Below are positions 8,123 to 14,461 of a stretch of DNA of 15,931 bases, piece after piece; within the stretch, counting starts at the first letter, position 1; each line of letters starts with the position of its first letter. Location of the stretch: contig CAZHJW010000041.1 of NCBI GenBank assembly GCA_964533265.1, positions 1 to 15,931 of the forward strand, read 5' to 3'. The stretch is from UBA1100 sp964533265 (lineage in GTDB: Bacteria; Verrucomicrobiota; Verrucomicrobiia; Limisphaerales; UBA1100). The position numbers and the translations under genes are program-made. Below the pieces are notes generated by a model. It was given only the letters and a program-made list of their open reading frames with translations. It searched no databases and was not told where the DNA came from.

Positions 8123-8602
8123 TTACAGCGTGGCTGCAGTCAGATCTAGTTCCCACGCCTGATCGCATCTTTGTGCGGTGTGCGGTGTATCGATGCGCCG
8201 GAAACCGAATTGTTCGTATAACGTTACGGCCTCCACGAGCACGGTAGCGGTACCCAGAGTGATTTTTCGCGCGCCCAGGGTGCGGGCTTCCTGAAGGGCG
8301 CGTTCGAGCATCAGGCGCCCCCAGCCGCGGCCGCGATGAGTTGAGCACAGGTACATTTTGCGTAACTCCACCACTCCTTTGCCCTCAGGCAGTATGCCGA
8401 CGGAACCCACAATCCGTCCTTCCCATTCCAGTACTGCGAACCAGCCAGAACGGTAAAAGTTCTCGAGGTCGGCCAAATCGGCATCAGTTTCTGCAGGATC
8501 GGGCGCTAGTTGGTACTCCTGCAAAATCTCAAATATCATTGCCTGCACGGCGGCTTCATCGATCCTGGTGGCGGTACGAAATGTGGGAAGTTCCTTTTGC
8601 AT
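8123..8602 (-). CDS. GNAT family N-acetyltransferase
   Basis: Acetyl-CoA-dependent acyltransferase of unknown substrate, 159 residues from the ATG at 8602. The GNAT core is visible: WFAVLEWEGRIVGSVGI (beta 2-3), VVELRKMYLCSTHRGRGWGR as beta 4 plus the acetyl-CoA pyrophosphate loop (Q/R-x-x-G-x-G/A, here R-G-R-G-W-G-R), then ITLGTATVLVEAVTLYEQFGFRR (the usual A-x-x-x-Y-x-x-x-G-F end). An in-frame TTG at 8647 would extend it by 15 residues but would overlap the divergent pseudouridine synthase start, so the ATG is preferred. Only 38 bases separate the two divergent starts, so their promoters must overlap the genes or each other. Confidence 0.9.
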   Translation of the reverse strand: MQKELPTFRTATRIDEAAVQAMIFEILQEYQLAPDPAETDADLADLENFYRSGWFAVLEWEGRIVGSVGILPEGKGVVELRKMYLCSTHRGRGWGRLMLERALQEARTLGARKITLGTATVLVEAVTLYEQFGFRRIDTPHTAQRCDQAWELDLTAATL

Positions 8603-8640
8603 ACGGCTGCTGGATGATAAGCCAATAGCAGCGCAAGGCA

Positions 8641-9393
8641 ATGGCAACGGACCTGTTCGAAATCCTGCATGAAGACGACGACCTGTTGGTACTCAACAAG
8701 CCGGCAGGGTTGGTGTGTCATCCAACCAAGGGCGACGAATATTCCAGTTTAGCAGGTCGCATACGTCTTTATTTTGGAGCCGATTGGACTGTGCACCTCA
8801 TTAACAGGCTGGATCGTGAGACCAGCGGGGTAGTGGTGGTCGGGAAAACGAATGAGGCGGCACGTGAGTTACGGCAGTTGTGGCAAAGCCGCGAGGTGGA
8901 GAAGCAGTATTGGGCCATCGTACACGGGCACGTGCAACAGGGAGAAGGTGCGATTGAGGAGCCGCTTGGCATGGATGAGGTTAGTGAGGTGGCGGTGAAG
9001 GATTGTGTGCGGCCAGACGGTCATCCCTCACACACGCGTTTTTGGACGCAATGGCGATTCGAACGGGGTGAAGGCCAATTCACATGGCTGCGTGTGACTC
9101 CGGTAACGGGGCGCAAACACCAGATTCGTATTCACCTGCAGCATATAGGGCACCCGATAGTGGGTGATAAGCTCTACGGGCTGGATGCCTCATTGTATTT
9201 GAAATTCGCAAAGGATACGTTAACGGATGAAGAATGGAAGAGGTTAATTCTAAGGAATCAGGCGCTCCACGCACATAGCGTACGCTTCGATTGGCGTGAC
9301 CGCGGTTGGGAGTTCACCGCAGAGCCGGCTGATGAATTGGTGGACTTTATTGAAACGGTGAATGAAGAGGAAGAAGAGCACTATAACGACTAG
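8641..9393 (+). CDS. RluA-family RNA pseudouridine synthase
   Basis: Isomerises uridine to pseudouridine in rRNA or tRNA. The catalytic motif is INRLDRETSG, with D58 the expected nucleophile. Motif I is seen as LHEDDDLLVLNKPAGLVCHPT (residues 9-29), and the later RNA-binding block is VTPVTGRKHQIRIHLQHIGHPIVGD. At 250 residues it has no N-terminal S4 domain, so it resembles the stand-alone RluA/RluC-like proteins; the exact target base cannot be told from sequence. The C-terminus is strongly acidic (NEEEEEHYND). The start is the ATG at 8641 with a weak AAGG just upstream. It is divergent from the acetyltransferase and is followed by a likely hairpin terminator that begins at its own stop codon. 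Confidence 0.93.
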   Translation: MATDLFEILHEDDDLLVLNKPAGLVCHPTKGDEYSSLAGRIRLYFGADWTVHLINRLDRETSGVVVVGKTNEAARELRQLWQSREVEKQYWAIVHGHVQQGEGAIEEPLGMDEVSEVAVKDCVRPDGHPSHTRFWTQWRFERGEGQFTWLRVTPVTGRKHQIRIHLQHIGHPIVGDKLYGLDASLYLKFAKDTLTDEEWKRLILRNQALHAHSVRFDWRDRGWEFTAEPADELVDFIETVNEEEEEHYND

Positions 9394-9419
9394 ATTCGAC
9401 TGATTGAATCTATTGTTTT
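9391..9419 (+). terminator. Weak intrinsic terminator of the pseudouridine synthase gene
   Basis: TAGATTC (9391-9397) pairs perfectly with GAATCTA (9406-9412) across an 8-base loop, followed by TTGTTTT. The left arm includes the stop codon. The stem is AT-rich, so termination may be partial, but the position between the gene and the tRNA promoter fits. Confidence 0.5.
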
Positions 9420-9429
9420 CGTGCCAGAG

Positions 9430-9456
9430 TTGACATCTAGTTTGTACTGATTAAAT
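9430..9456 (+). promoter_or_regulatory. Probable promoter of tRNA-Glu
   Basis: A perfect TTGACA (9430-9435) lies 33 bases before the tRNA. The best -10 candidates are TTAAAT (9451-9456, 15-base spacer) or the overlapping AAATGT (17-base spacer). The -35 is convincing and the -10 is not unique. A start near 9462-9465 would leave a very short 5' leader before the mature tRNA. Confidence 0.5.
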
Positions 9457-9467
9457 GTACTGCCTAT

Positions 9468-9542
9468 GGCCCGTTCGTCTATCGGCTAGGACACAGCCCT
9501 CTCAAGGCTGAGAGAGGGGTTCGATTCCCCTACGGGCTACCA
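9468..9542 (+). tRNA. tRNA-Glu (anticodon CTC)
   Basis: A complete cloverleaf is seen. The acceptor stem GGCCCGT pairs with ACGGGCT (G1-U72 wobble, rest Watson-Crick), with A73 and an encoded CCA at 9540-9542. The D arm includes GTCTATCGGCTAGGAC. The anticodon stem CAGCC/GGCTG (9494-9498, 9506-9510) encloses loop CTCTCAA with anticodon CTC at 9501-9503, which reads GAG. The T arm is AGGGG-TTCGATT-CCCCT. It resembles E. coli tRNA-Glu closely in the D and T arms. It is followed after 35 bases by the start of the RelE-like gene on the same strand with no terminator between, so a tRNA-mRNA transcript is likely. Confidence 0.96.
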
Positions 9543-9563
9543 AATCGGCAACAAGGAGATTTT

Positions 9564-9568
9564 GGAGG
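9564..9568 (+). promoter_or_regulatory. Ribosome binding site for the RelE-like gene
   Basis: GGAGG nine bases before the ATG at 9578, with a second AAGGAG further upstream at 9553-9558. This supports the short reading frame as a real, well-translated gene. Confidence 0.65.
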
Positions 9569-9577
9569 ACAGTCATT

Positions 9578-9955
9578 ATGGTCTCAACACTATTTCAGAT
9601 TATATTTAACCCTACAAGTGCATCAGAACTGGCTGGGATGCCTAAGGATTTGCAGCTGCAAATCCTTGGTGAATTTCGGGGGTTACCTGACGAAGTGCGT
9701 GCGAGTGGTTTTTACGGTAAGTTGGAGAGCGGGGTGAAGACATTGCATCGATATAAGGTAGGGAACTACCGAGTGTACTTTGAGTGCCATGAGTTGGGGG
9801 TGGTAGTACATCGAATTTTCTCGCGAAATACGTTGAAAGATTTCTTTTTTCGCAATGCGCAAATGGTTCAGAACGAGGACGAGGCGCTGGCTGAGAATCC
9901 GGAGTTTTGGCGGGTAATTGAAGAGGCGTCAGAGGCTTCTCGGGAGGAGGTTTAA
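9578..9955 (+). CDS. RelE/ParE-fold small protein, no antitoxin partner seen
   Basis: 125-residue protein. Its centre, KLESGVKTLHRYKVGNYRV (residues 48-66), followed by YFECHELGVVVHRIFSRNTLKDFFFR, has the RelE/ParE pattern of basic strands ending in a Y-R-V-x-F/Y-x strand and a short hydrophobic strand with H-R-I-F-x-R. In RelE, basic and aromatic residues of this kind bind and cut mRNA in the ribosomal A site; whether R58, R65 and R83 do so here is inference. The C-terminus is acidic. Typical toxin operons have an adjacent antitoxin, but upstream is tRNA-Glu and downstream the convergent HNH gene, so this is a solitary copy. It may be a domesticated non-toxic relative. A good ribosome binding site precedes it, and its TAA overlaps the HNH stop on the other strand within the palindrome TTAA. 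Confidence 0.75.
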   Translation: MVSTLFQIIFNPTSASELAGMPKDLQLQILGEFRGLPDEVRASGFYGKLESGVKTLHRYKVGNYRVYFECHELGVVVHRIFSRNTLKDFFFRNAQMVQNEDEALAENPEFWRVIEEASEASREEV

Positions 9956-10572
9956 CCCTGCTCTTCACCCAGTTCGACGTTCCAATACGCGACATCGATG
10001 AAATGCTTCCAACTATCGTGTGTTTTAACACCAAAGCTCACCTGAATGAAGGGCCTCCACTTAGGTTTTCGCGGCTCACGACGAAGGCCCATGCCCGCCT
10101 CCTTTGGGGTGCGGTTACTTTTGCGGGTGTTACAAGGAATGCACGAGCAAACGATATTTTCCCAAGTTGTGGGGCCGCCTCTTTGACGAGGGATTACGTG
10201 ATCCAAGTTTAGTTCCCGACGATCGAAGGCTTTGTCGCAGTACTGGCAGGTGTTTTTATCCCTCTCAAAAATGTTATGACGTGTGAATTTCACCTCCTGT
10301 TTTGGGAAGCGGTCATAACTCAGTAACAGAATGACGCGTGGTATCCGCATACGAAAAGATACGGTCGCGATGGATTCATCATCGGGTTCAGTTTGTGAAA
10401 AATCTGCCCATTCACCGAAGTCAAAAGTGTGGAAACTGCCTTCTTCGTCATTATAAACCACCTGTGCGTTGCCGGTGAAGAGAAGGCAAAGAGCGCGTCG
10501 GACGGAGCAAATGTTCACCGCCTGCCATAAGCGGTTGAGCACCAAAACTCGTTGTCCAAGAGCGCTATTCAT
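9952..10572 (-). CDS. HNH endonuclease domain protein
   Basis: 206 residues from the ATG at 10572, which has AAGG four bases upstream. The N-terminal half (MNSALGQRVLVLNRLWQAVN, then ~80 residues) is typical of a common bacterial HNH family of unknown role. The C-terminal half holds a zinc-bound HNH motif: C109-QY-C112, LDH with H125 as the expected general base, N139 in TTWENIV, and C144-IP-C147 followed by NTRKSNR. The second cysteine pair is embedded in CSCIPC, so C142 is an alternative ligand. A basic tail (GLRREPRKPKWRP) could bind nucleic acid. It is not an intron or restriction component as far as the neighbours show. An extension upstream to 10803 lacks a plausible start and runs into the divergent gene. 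Confidence 0.88.
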   Translation of the reverse strand: MNSALGQRVLVLNRLWQAVNICSVRRALCLLFTGNAQVVYNDEEGSFHTFDFGEWADFSQTEPDDESIATVSFRMRIPRVILLLSYDRFPKQEVKFTRHNIFERDKNTCQYCDKAFDRRELNLDHVIPRQRGGPTTWENIVCSCIPCNTRKSNRTPKEAGMGLRREPRKPKWRPFIQVSFGVKTHDSWKHFIDVAYWNVELGEEQG

Positions 10573-10590
10573 GACCTTAAAAGCGAGGGA

Positions 10591-10620
10591 ACGGTAGCAA
10601 TTAGCCCGTCGAGTTGTCAA
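10591..10620 (-). promoter_or_regulatory. Possible promoter of the HNH gene
   Basis: On the minus strand a perfect TTGACA (10620-10615) stands 18 bases before TACCGT (10596-10591). The -35 is exact and the -10 poor (three of six). The resulting leader would be about 12 bases long. Confidence 0.3.
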
Positions 10621-10697
10621 CAGGGGTGCACACACAATTAGGTGCAACTGTCTTGAAAGACTTGCTTGCAAAGGGTAAGTCTGGTAGTACTCGAGGT

Positions 10698-11615
10698 ATG
10701 AGGGGGTGGGTATTTTTTCTTGTCGGGTTAGCTGTGTGCACGCTTGATTTAGTTGGGGTGGAGTTACCTGAAAAGCTCTATTTCGATGGCAATCAATTGG
10801 CAAAGGACGCGCTTGTCCTCGAGTATCGTAAATCTCAACCCGAGGCTTTAGCTAGGTATCTGCAGGCGCGTAAGCTATACCTGAAAATCATAGAGCAATA
10901 TCCTACTTGGCAATCCGAGTCTGGATTGGTGCAGAAGAAGCTTGATGAGTTAGACGCGAGATTGAGACCCTTGCTCTTAACTCAGGGGATTTCACCTAGT
11001 TCTATGATTCAGCCTCCTAGGCATCTTCATGCCAAAACAGTACCCGATAGGGCTCGACCGGTCATTCCTGTTGTTCCACCAACAGAGACTCCGAAAAAAA
11101 GAATGTCTATTGATGAGGAGATCGCTGCTTTGCGTGGACTGCAAGCAAAGGGCAAGACAAAAGTCCCCGACAATTTTGGTCGTAATAGTGATCCTTCCCC
11201 CGCCATTACTTCACCGACTATCCTGATGCCTTCGCCCTCTCTGGCTTTAAGCCAAGCCGAAAAATTAGCGCGGTTGAAAGTTGAGAAACAACAGGCGGAA
11301 CAGGCCCTTTCTCACGAACGCCAAAAAGTTTTACAGATGCAGACTGATTATCGGGCTCAGTTGCGCGCTGCCTTGGCGGCGCGGCCTAAGTCTTTGGAGC
11401 CAAGCGAAATGGTAAAGCAGGTTACTGCGAATCAGAACCTGCGCAAAGACTTCGAGTTTCTGAAGGTGCAAAGCAAGCGCGGCGAGAGTGATTTACTCGA
11501 TGCCTTGGAAGAATTGGAGAAGGCTCGCAAGGAGAGCGCATTTCTCCGTGAGAAATTTCGTGAGCTGCAGACCGAAAATCAAAAACTTCGGCGGGCGCTT
11601 TCAACCCCACGTTAA
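10698..11615 (+). CDS. Exported or membrane-anchored coiled-coil protein of unknown function
   Basis: 305 residues from the ATG at 10698. The N-terminus MRGWVFFLVGLAVCTLDLVG is a signal peptide or signal anchor. Residues ~35-90 form a TPR-like helical pair (EALARYLQARKLYLKIIEQY, then P). Next is a proline-rich segment (~100-185), then two coiled coils: LSQAEKLARLKVEKQQAEQA onward (~188-235) and a leucine-zipper-like end (DALEELEKARKESAFLREKF, then RELQTENQKLRRAL). No named family is recognised. The start is uncertain: the ATG has GAGG only one base upstream, while an in-frame TTG at 10653 has AGGTG about eight bases upstream and would add 15 basic residues before the hydrophobic stretch. The gene ends 2 bases before rsmD, so the two are probably co-transcribed. 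Confidence 0.78.
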   Translation: MRGWVFFLVGLAVCTLDLVGVELPEKLYFDGNQLAKDALVLEYRKSQPEALARYLQARKLYLKIIEQYPTWQSESGLVQKKLDELDARLRPLLLTQGISPSSMIQPPRHLHAKTVPDRARPVIPVVPPTETPKKRMSIDEEIAALRGLQAKGKTKVPDNFGRNSDPSPAITSPTILMPSPSLALSQAEKLARLKVEKQQAEQALSHERQKVLQMQTDYRAQLRAALAARPKSLEPSEMVKQVTANQNLRKDFEFLKVQSKRGESDLLDALEELEKARKESAFLREKFRELQTENQKLRRALSTPR

Positions 11616-11617
11616 AC

Positions 11618-12196
11618 ATGCGCATCACCGGCGGGCAATGGGTGAACAAGCCCATTGCTGTTCCTTCCGGGCTTCAATTGCGGCCCACCCCGGACAAAGT
11701 TCGCCAGGCTATCTTCAACAGTCTTGGTCCCTGGATTGAGGGTCTCTCGACCTTAGAGCTCTTTGCCGGTTGTGGGACGTTAAGTTTTGAGTGCCTGAGT
11801 CGCGGCGCTAAATCTGCTTTAGCTGTGGAGCTGAGCTCCAAACATGCAGGATATATTCGTCGTAATAGTCAGATGCTCAATGTGCACATTGAAATACGTG
11901 TGCAGTGTGCCTTGCAGGCTATTAAACAGTTGGCCGAATCGGGGCGCGCATTCGACTTTATCTGTGCAGATCCACCTTATGGTGAAAAGACTGCTCCGGG
12001 CCAACGTTCTGAAAGCTGGGCACAAAGGCTTTTGGACGATTCAAACCTGGTGAGAATCATGAAGCCTGAAGGGTTGCTGTTGTTGGGGCATACTAAGCGT
12101 GACGTGGTTGAATGGGTTTTGCCCTGGCAGGAGCGAAAGACGCTCAAGCATGGGGACACTTGGGTCAGGATGCTTGAGCTTTCTGCAGGTGCGTAA
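11618..12196 (+). CDS. rsmD: 16S rRNA (guanine966-N2)-methyltransferase
   Basis: SAM-dependent methyltransferase that modifies G966 of 16S rRNA in E. coli. The family blocks are present: MRITGGQWVNKPI at the start, RPTPDKVRQAIFNSL, the SAM-binding motif I LELFAGCGTLSFECLSRGA, an acidic strand end AVEL, and the catalytic DPPYGEK. Length is 192 residues, normal for RsmD. Motif I reads AGCGTLSFE where AGSGALGLE is common, which is within family variation. The ATG starts 2 bases after the coiled-coil gene stop, suggesting coupling. The last 32 bases overlap the 3' end of the triterpene cyclase on the other strand. Confidence 0.93.
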   Translation: MRITGGQWVNKPIAVPSGLQLRPTPDKVRQAIFNSLGPWIEGLSTLELFAGCGTLSFECLSRGAKSALAVELSSKHAGYIRRNSQMLNVHIEIRVQCALQAIKQLAESGRAFDFICADPPYGEKTAPGQRSESWAQRLLDDSNLVRIMKPEGLLLLGHTKRDVVEWVLPWQERKTLKHGDTWVRMLELSAGA

Positions 12197-13967
12197 GGGC
12201 GGCTACGGTGTTGATGATCGGGTACAATTTTTCGTAGTACCATAATTTGGCGAAGTAGAAACCTATTGGAGTCGGTTCTGTCCACTCACCTGACTCAACT
12301 TTCTCAATTAACCATACCGCGCCCCGGTCGCGCGCTTTTTCGAGCTTTAATTGGGTTTCCTGATCTTCCTCGGTTACTTTTGCCAAGGCTTCCAGTGCCA
12401 GTGCGGTTTCTTCAATGGAGGGCTCGCCTCCCTTGAATCCACTCCATGCGCCGTCTTCACGTTGCATTTCAAGTAGCGCATTCTTGGCTCGCGTTACACG
12501 CAATCCGCCGCCGGGTAGCGCTTGTTGTTCTGGTTCAACAAGGGCTAGAAGTACTTTGGCGGTTCCATAGGTCCAGTTGATTTGCTCTGGCGCATGCTGG
12601 TTTCCAAACCATAAAGGGCTCCAGCCATCAAGGCCGGCTCCTTCGCTTTGAGCAAGATAACGGGCCGCATTATGGAGGGCAGTATCGAGGTGTGGAGCTA
12701 GATCGGGAAGTTCATTTCGCCAGGCGAGCCAAGCGCGGATTGTATGGGCGGTAAGATCCGGGCTGGAGCGGTCAAAAGGCAGATTGGTCCAGCCTCGGCA
12801 GAAAGTCGGGATGCCGCCATCGCGATTCTGGAGATCAAGCAGCCACCGACATCCGGCGTGAGCTGCTTTACGCGAGGCATCGTTAGTTTCCCCCAATTGT
12901 TTCAAGGCGAGTAATGCGCCGGGAGTATCGTCTGCATCGGGAACACCGCCGGGAAGGTGTATCCACGACCAACCGCCGGGGGCGGCATTGGTAAAGGTGT
13001 GTGCTTCCTTAAATTGCTGTTTAAGAAGCCAGTCGCGGATAGGAGCCTGATTGGCCTCTGGTAATGCGTCACCGAGAGCATTGACTGAAAGTGTCGTAAC
13101 CCATGTGGCCAGATTGGTATCAATAGGCCAGCTGCCATCAGTGCGAACGGAGTCTTTAATGAACTTAATCCCCTTGTTGGCGACCGTGTGATTGCCGAGT
13201 CCACAACTTGCAAGACTCATGGTAACAAAACTGGTGAGAGGGGTGGCCTCGAGAAACCCGCCATTACTCGGTTGAATATTTTCCAGAACCCTGAGGGTTT
13301 TCTTGCGGGTGACTGCTCGCAGTAAACGGGTAATGGGGTTCCAGGTCGGCTGGTGATGATGACGACATTGACCGATGGCGATCAAAGCCGGTAATGCATA
13401 GCTGACGACCGGCAGTTGCAAAGCGGCAAACCACGTTCTTGGCAAGGCGGCCAGCTCGAAGGGGAACGGGATGACATCTGACCAGTCGGCTTTTCCGGCT
13501 ATGGCACAGTGAGTGAGGATGGGAACTGAAAAAGTACGATCCTTGCCATAGCGTTTAATGATGGCAGGCACGAGCTCTTCCCGCGTGGTTCCTCCGGCGG
13601 TTTCTGTGAGCCAGGCATCGGCAGCAAGTAAGGTATCCTCATATTTTTTGTCTGCATTGGGGATGGCATGATAGACGGCCCAACAAAGGGTCGTGGTGGA
13701 TATGTTACTGATGCTTTTTACCGTATCGCCCCAACCTCCATCTTCATTGGCATTCTCAGCAAGCCACTGGAGTCCGCCCTGGATCAGTGAATCATGATTT
13801 TCACCGGTTTCCTCCTGAACCAAATGGAGAGCCATAATGGCAGTAGCTGTGGAAAGGGCGCTGCTGGAAAGTTCACCCGTCCAGTGTCCCTCGGGATTGA
13901 TTTCTGCGAGTAGGGTTTGGCGAGCCGTATTGAGGGCTGTCTCCAGTCTGTGAGGATCAACACTCAC
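12165..13967 (-). CDS. Squalene-hopene-cyclase-family triterpene cyclase
   Basis: Class II terpene cyclase of 600 residues, somewhat shorter than typical hopene cyclases (~630-720). The acid motif DxDD is present as D344-A-D346-D347 in GGVPDADDTPGALLAL. QW-type repeats recur along the chain: INPEGHWTGEL near the N-terminus, NEDGGWGDT, NGGFLEATPLTSFVTMSLA, DGSWPIDTNLATWVT, RDGGIPTFCRGW and REDGAWSGFKGGEPSIEETA. No transmembrane helix stands out; known homologues are monotopic inner-membrane proteins. Expected reaction: protonation and cyclisation of squalene to hopene or a related triterpene; the product cannot be read from sequence, and the WSPLWFGNQHAPEQINWTYG stretch suggests a subfamily distinct from classical Shc. 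Start is GTG at 13967, overlapping the tadA stop by one base (TAGTG). The 3' end overlaps rsmD. Squalene synthase at 5035-6030 could supply the substrate. Confidence 0.88.
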   Translation of the reverse strand: MSVDPHRLETALNTARQTLLAEINPEGHWTGELSSSALSTATAIMALHLVQEETGENHDSLIQGGLQWLAENANEDGGWGDTVKSISNISTTTLCWAVYHAIPNADKKYEDTLLAADAWLTETAGGTTREELVPAIIKRYGKDRTFSVPILTHCAIAGKADWSDVIPFPFELAALPRTWFAALQLPVVSYALPALIAIGQCRHHHQPTWNPITRLLRAVTRKKTLRVLENIQPSNGGFLEATPLTSFVTMSLASCGLGNHTVANKGIKFIKDSVRTDGSWPIDTNLATWVTTLSVNALGDALPEANQAPIRDWLLKQQFKEAHTFTNAAPGGWSWIHLPGGVPDADDTPGALLALKQLGETNDASRKAAHAGCRWLLDLQNRDGGIPTFCRGWTNLPFDRSSPDLTAHTIRAWLAWRNELPDLAPHLDTALHNAARYLAQSEGAGLDGWSPLWFGNQHAPEQINWTYGTAKVLLALVEPEQQALPGGGLRVTRAKNALLEMQREDGAWSGFKGGEPSIEETALALEALAKVTEEDQETQLKLEKARDRGAVWLIEKVESGEWTEPTPIGFYFAKLWYYEKLYPIINTVAALTHLQKAQAS

Positions 13968-14461
13968 TATTCAGTGTCGGCCGAAGGTTTACGTTTTTTC
14001 TCGAAGAAAGTCTGTAGGAGACTACGGCAGTCTGGTTCCATGATGCCGGGGCTAATGTCACATTCGTGATTGAGAGAGGGGAATTGCAGTAGGTTCATTG
14101 CGCCGCCCGCTGCGCCGCCCTTGGGGTCAGGTGCCCCAAAGACCACTCGCGCTAGGCGGCAATGGACAATGGCCCCAGCGCACATGGGGCACGGTTCCTT
14201 GGTGGCGTAAAGCGTGCAGTCAGTGAGACGCCAATCTCCTACGGCGGCTTCAGCAGCGGTGAGCGCCAGCATCTCGGCGTGCGCGGTGGCGTCATTTAGC
14301 ATTTCCACCTGATTCCAAGCGCGTGCAATCACCCTTTCATTCCGGACGATGACTGCACCAACAGGCACTTCATCGGCCTCATAAGCCTTAACTGCCTGCC
14401 GGATGGCATCCTGCATGAAATACTCATCACTCTGCAGATCGATGAGGGGTTCGTCGTTCAT
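13967..14461 (-). CDS. tadA: tRNA-specific adenosine deaminase
   Basis: Deaminates A34 of tRNA-Arg(ACG) to inosine, an essential wobble modification. The zinc cytidine-deaminase-fold motif is intact: H61-A-E63 with E63 as proton shuttle, and P-C91-PM-C94-AGA. VPVGAVIVRNERVIARAWN and NDATAHAEMLAL match TadA well. The residue before E-P-C is lysine (TKEPCPMC) rather than the usual leucine. Length is 164 residues. Its ATG at 14461 overlaps the nudix stop by four bases (ATGA) and its stop overlaps the cyclase GTG by one base, so all three are probably translationally coupled. Confidence 0.94.
   Translation of the reverse strand: MNDEPLIDLQSDEYFMQDAIRQAVKAYEADEVPVGAVIVRNERVIARAWNQVEMLNDATAHAEMLALTAAEAAVGDWRLTDCTLYATKEPCPMCAGAIVHCRLARVVFGAPDPKGGAAGGAMNLLQFPSLNHECDISPGIMEPDCRSLLQTFFEKKRKPSADTE

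Noticed and set aside
9578..10572. RelE-like gene plus HNH gene as a toxin-antitoxin or defence pair
   Set aside because: They are convergent, not co-transcribed. The HNH protein is an endonuclease-type protein without antitoxin features, so no pairing is supported.
10573..10803. N-terminal extension of the HNH protein up to 10803
   Set aside because: The extra residues do not look like the family, and the ATG at 10572 has AAGG at good spacing. The extension would also overlap the divergent signal-peptide gene.
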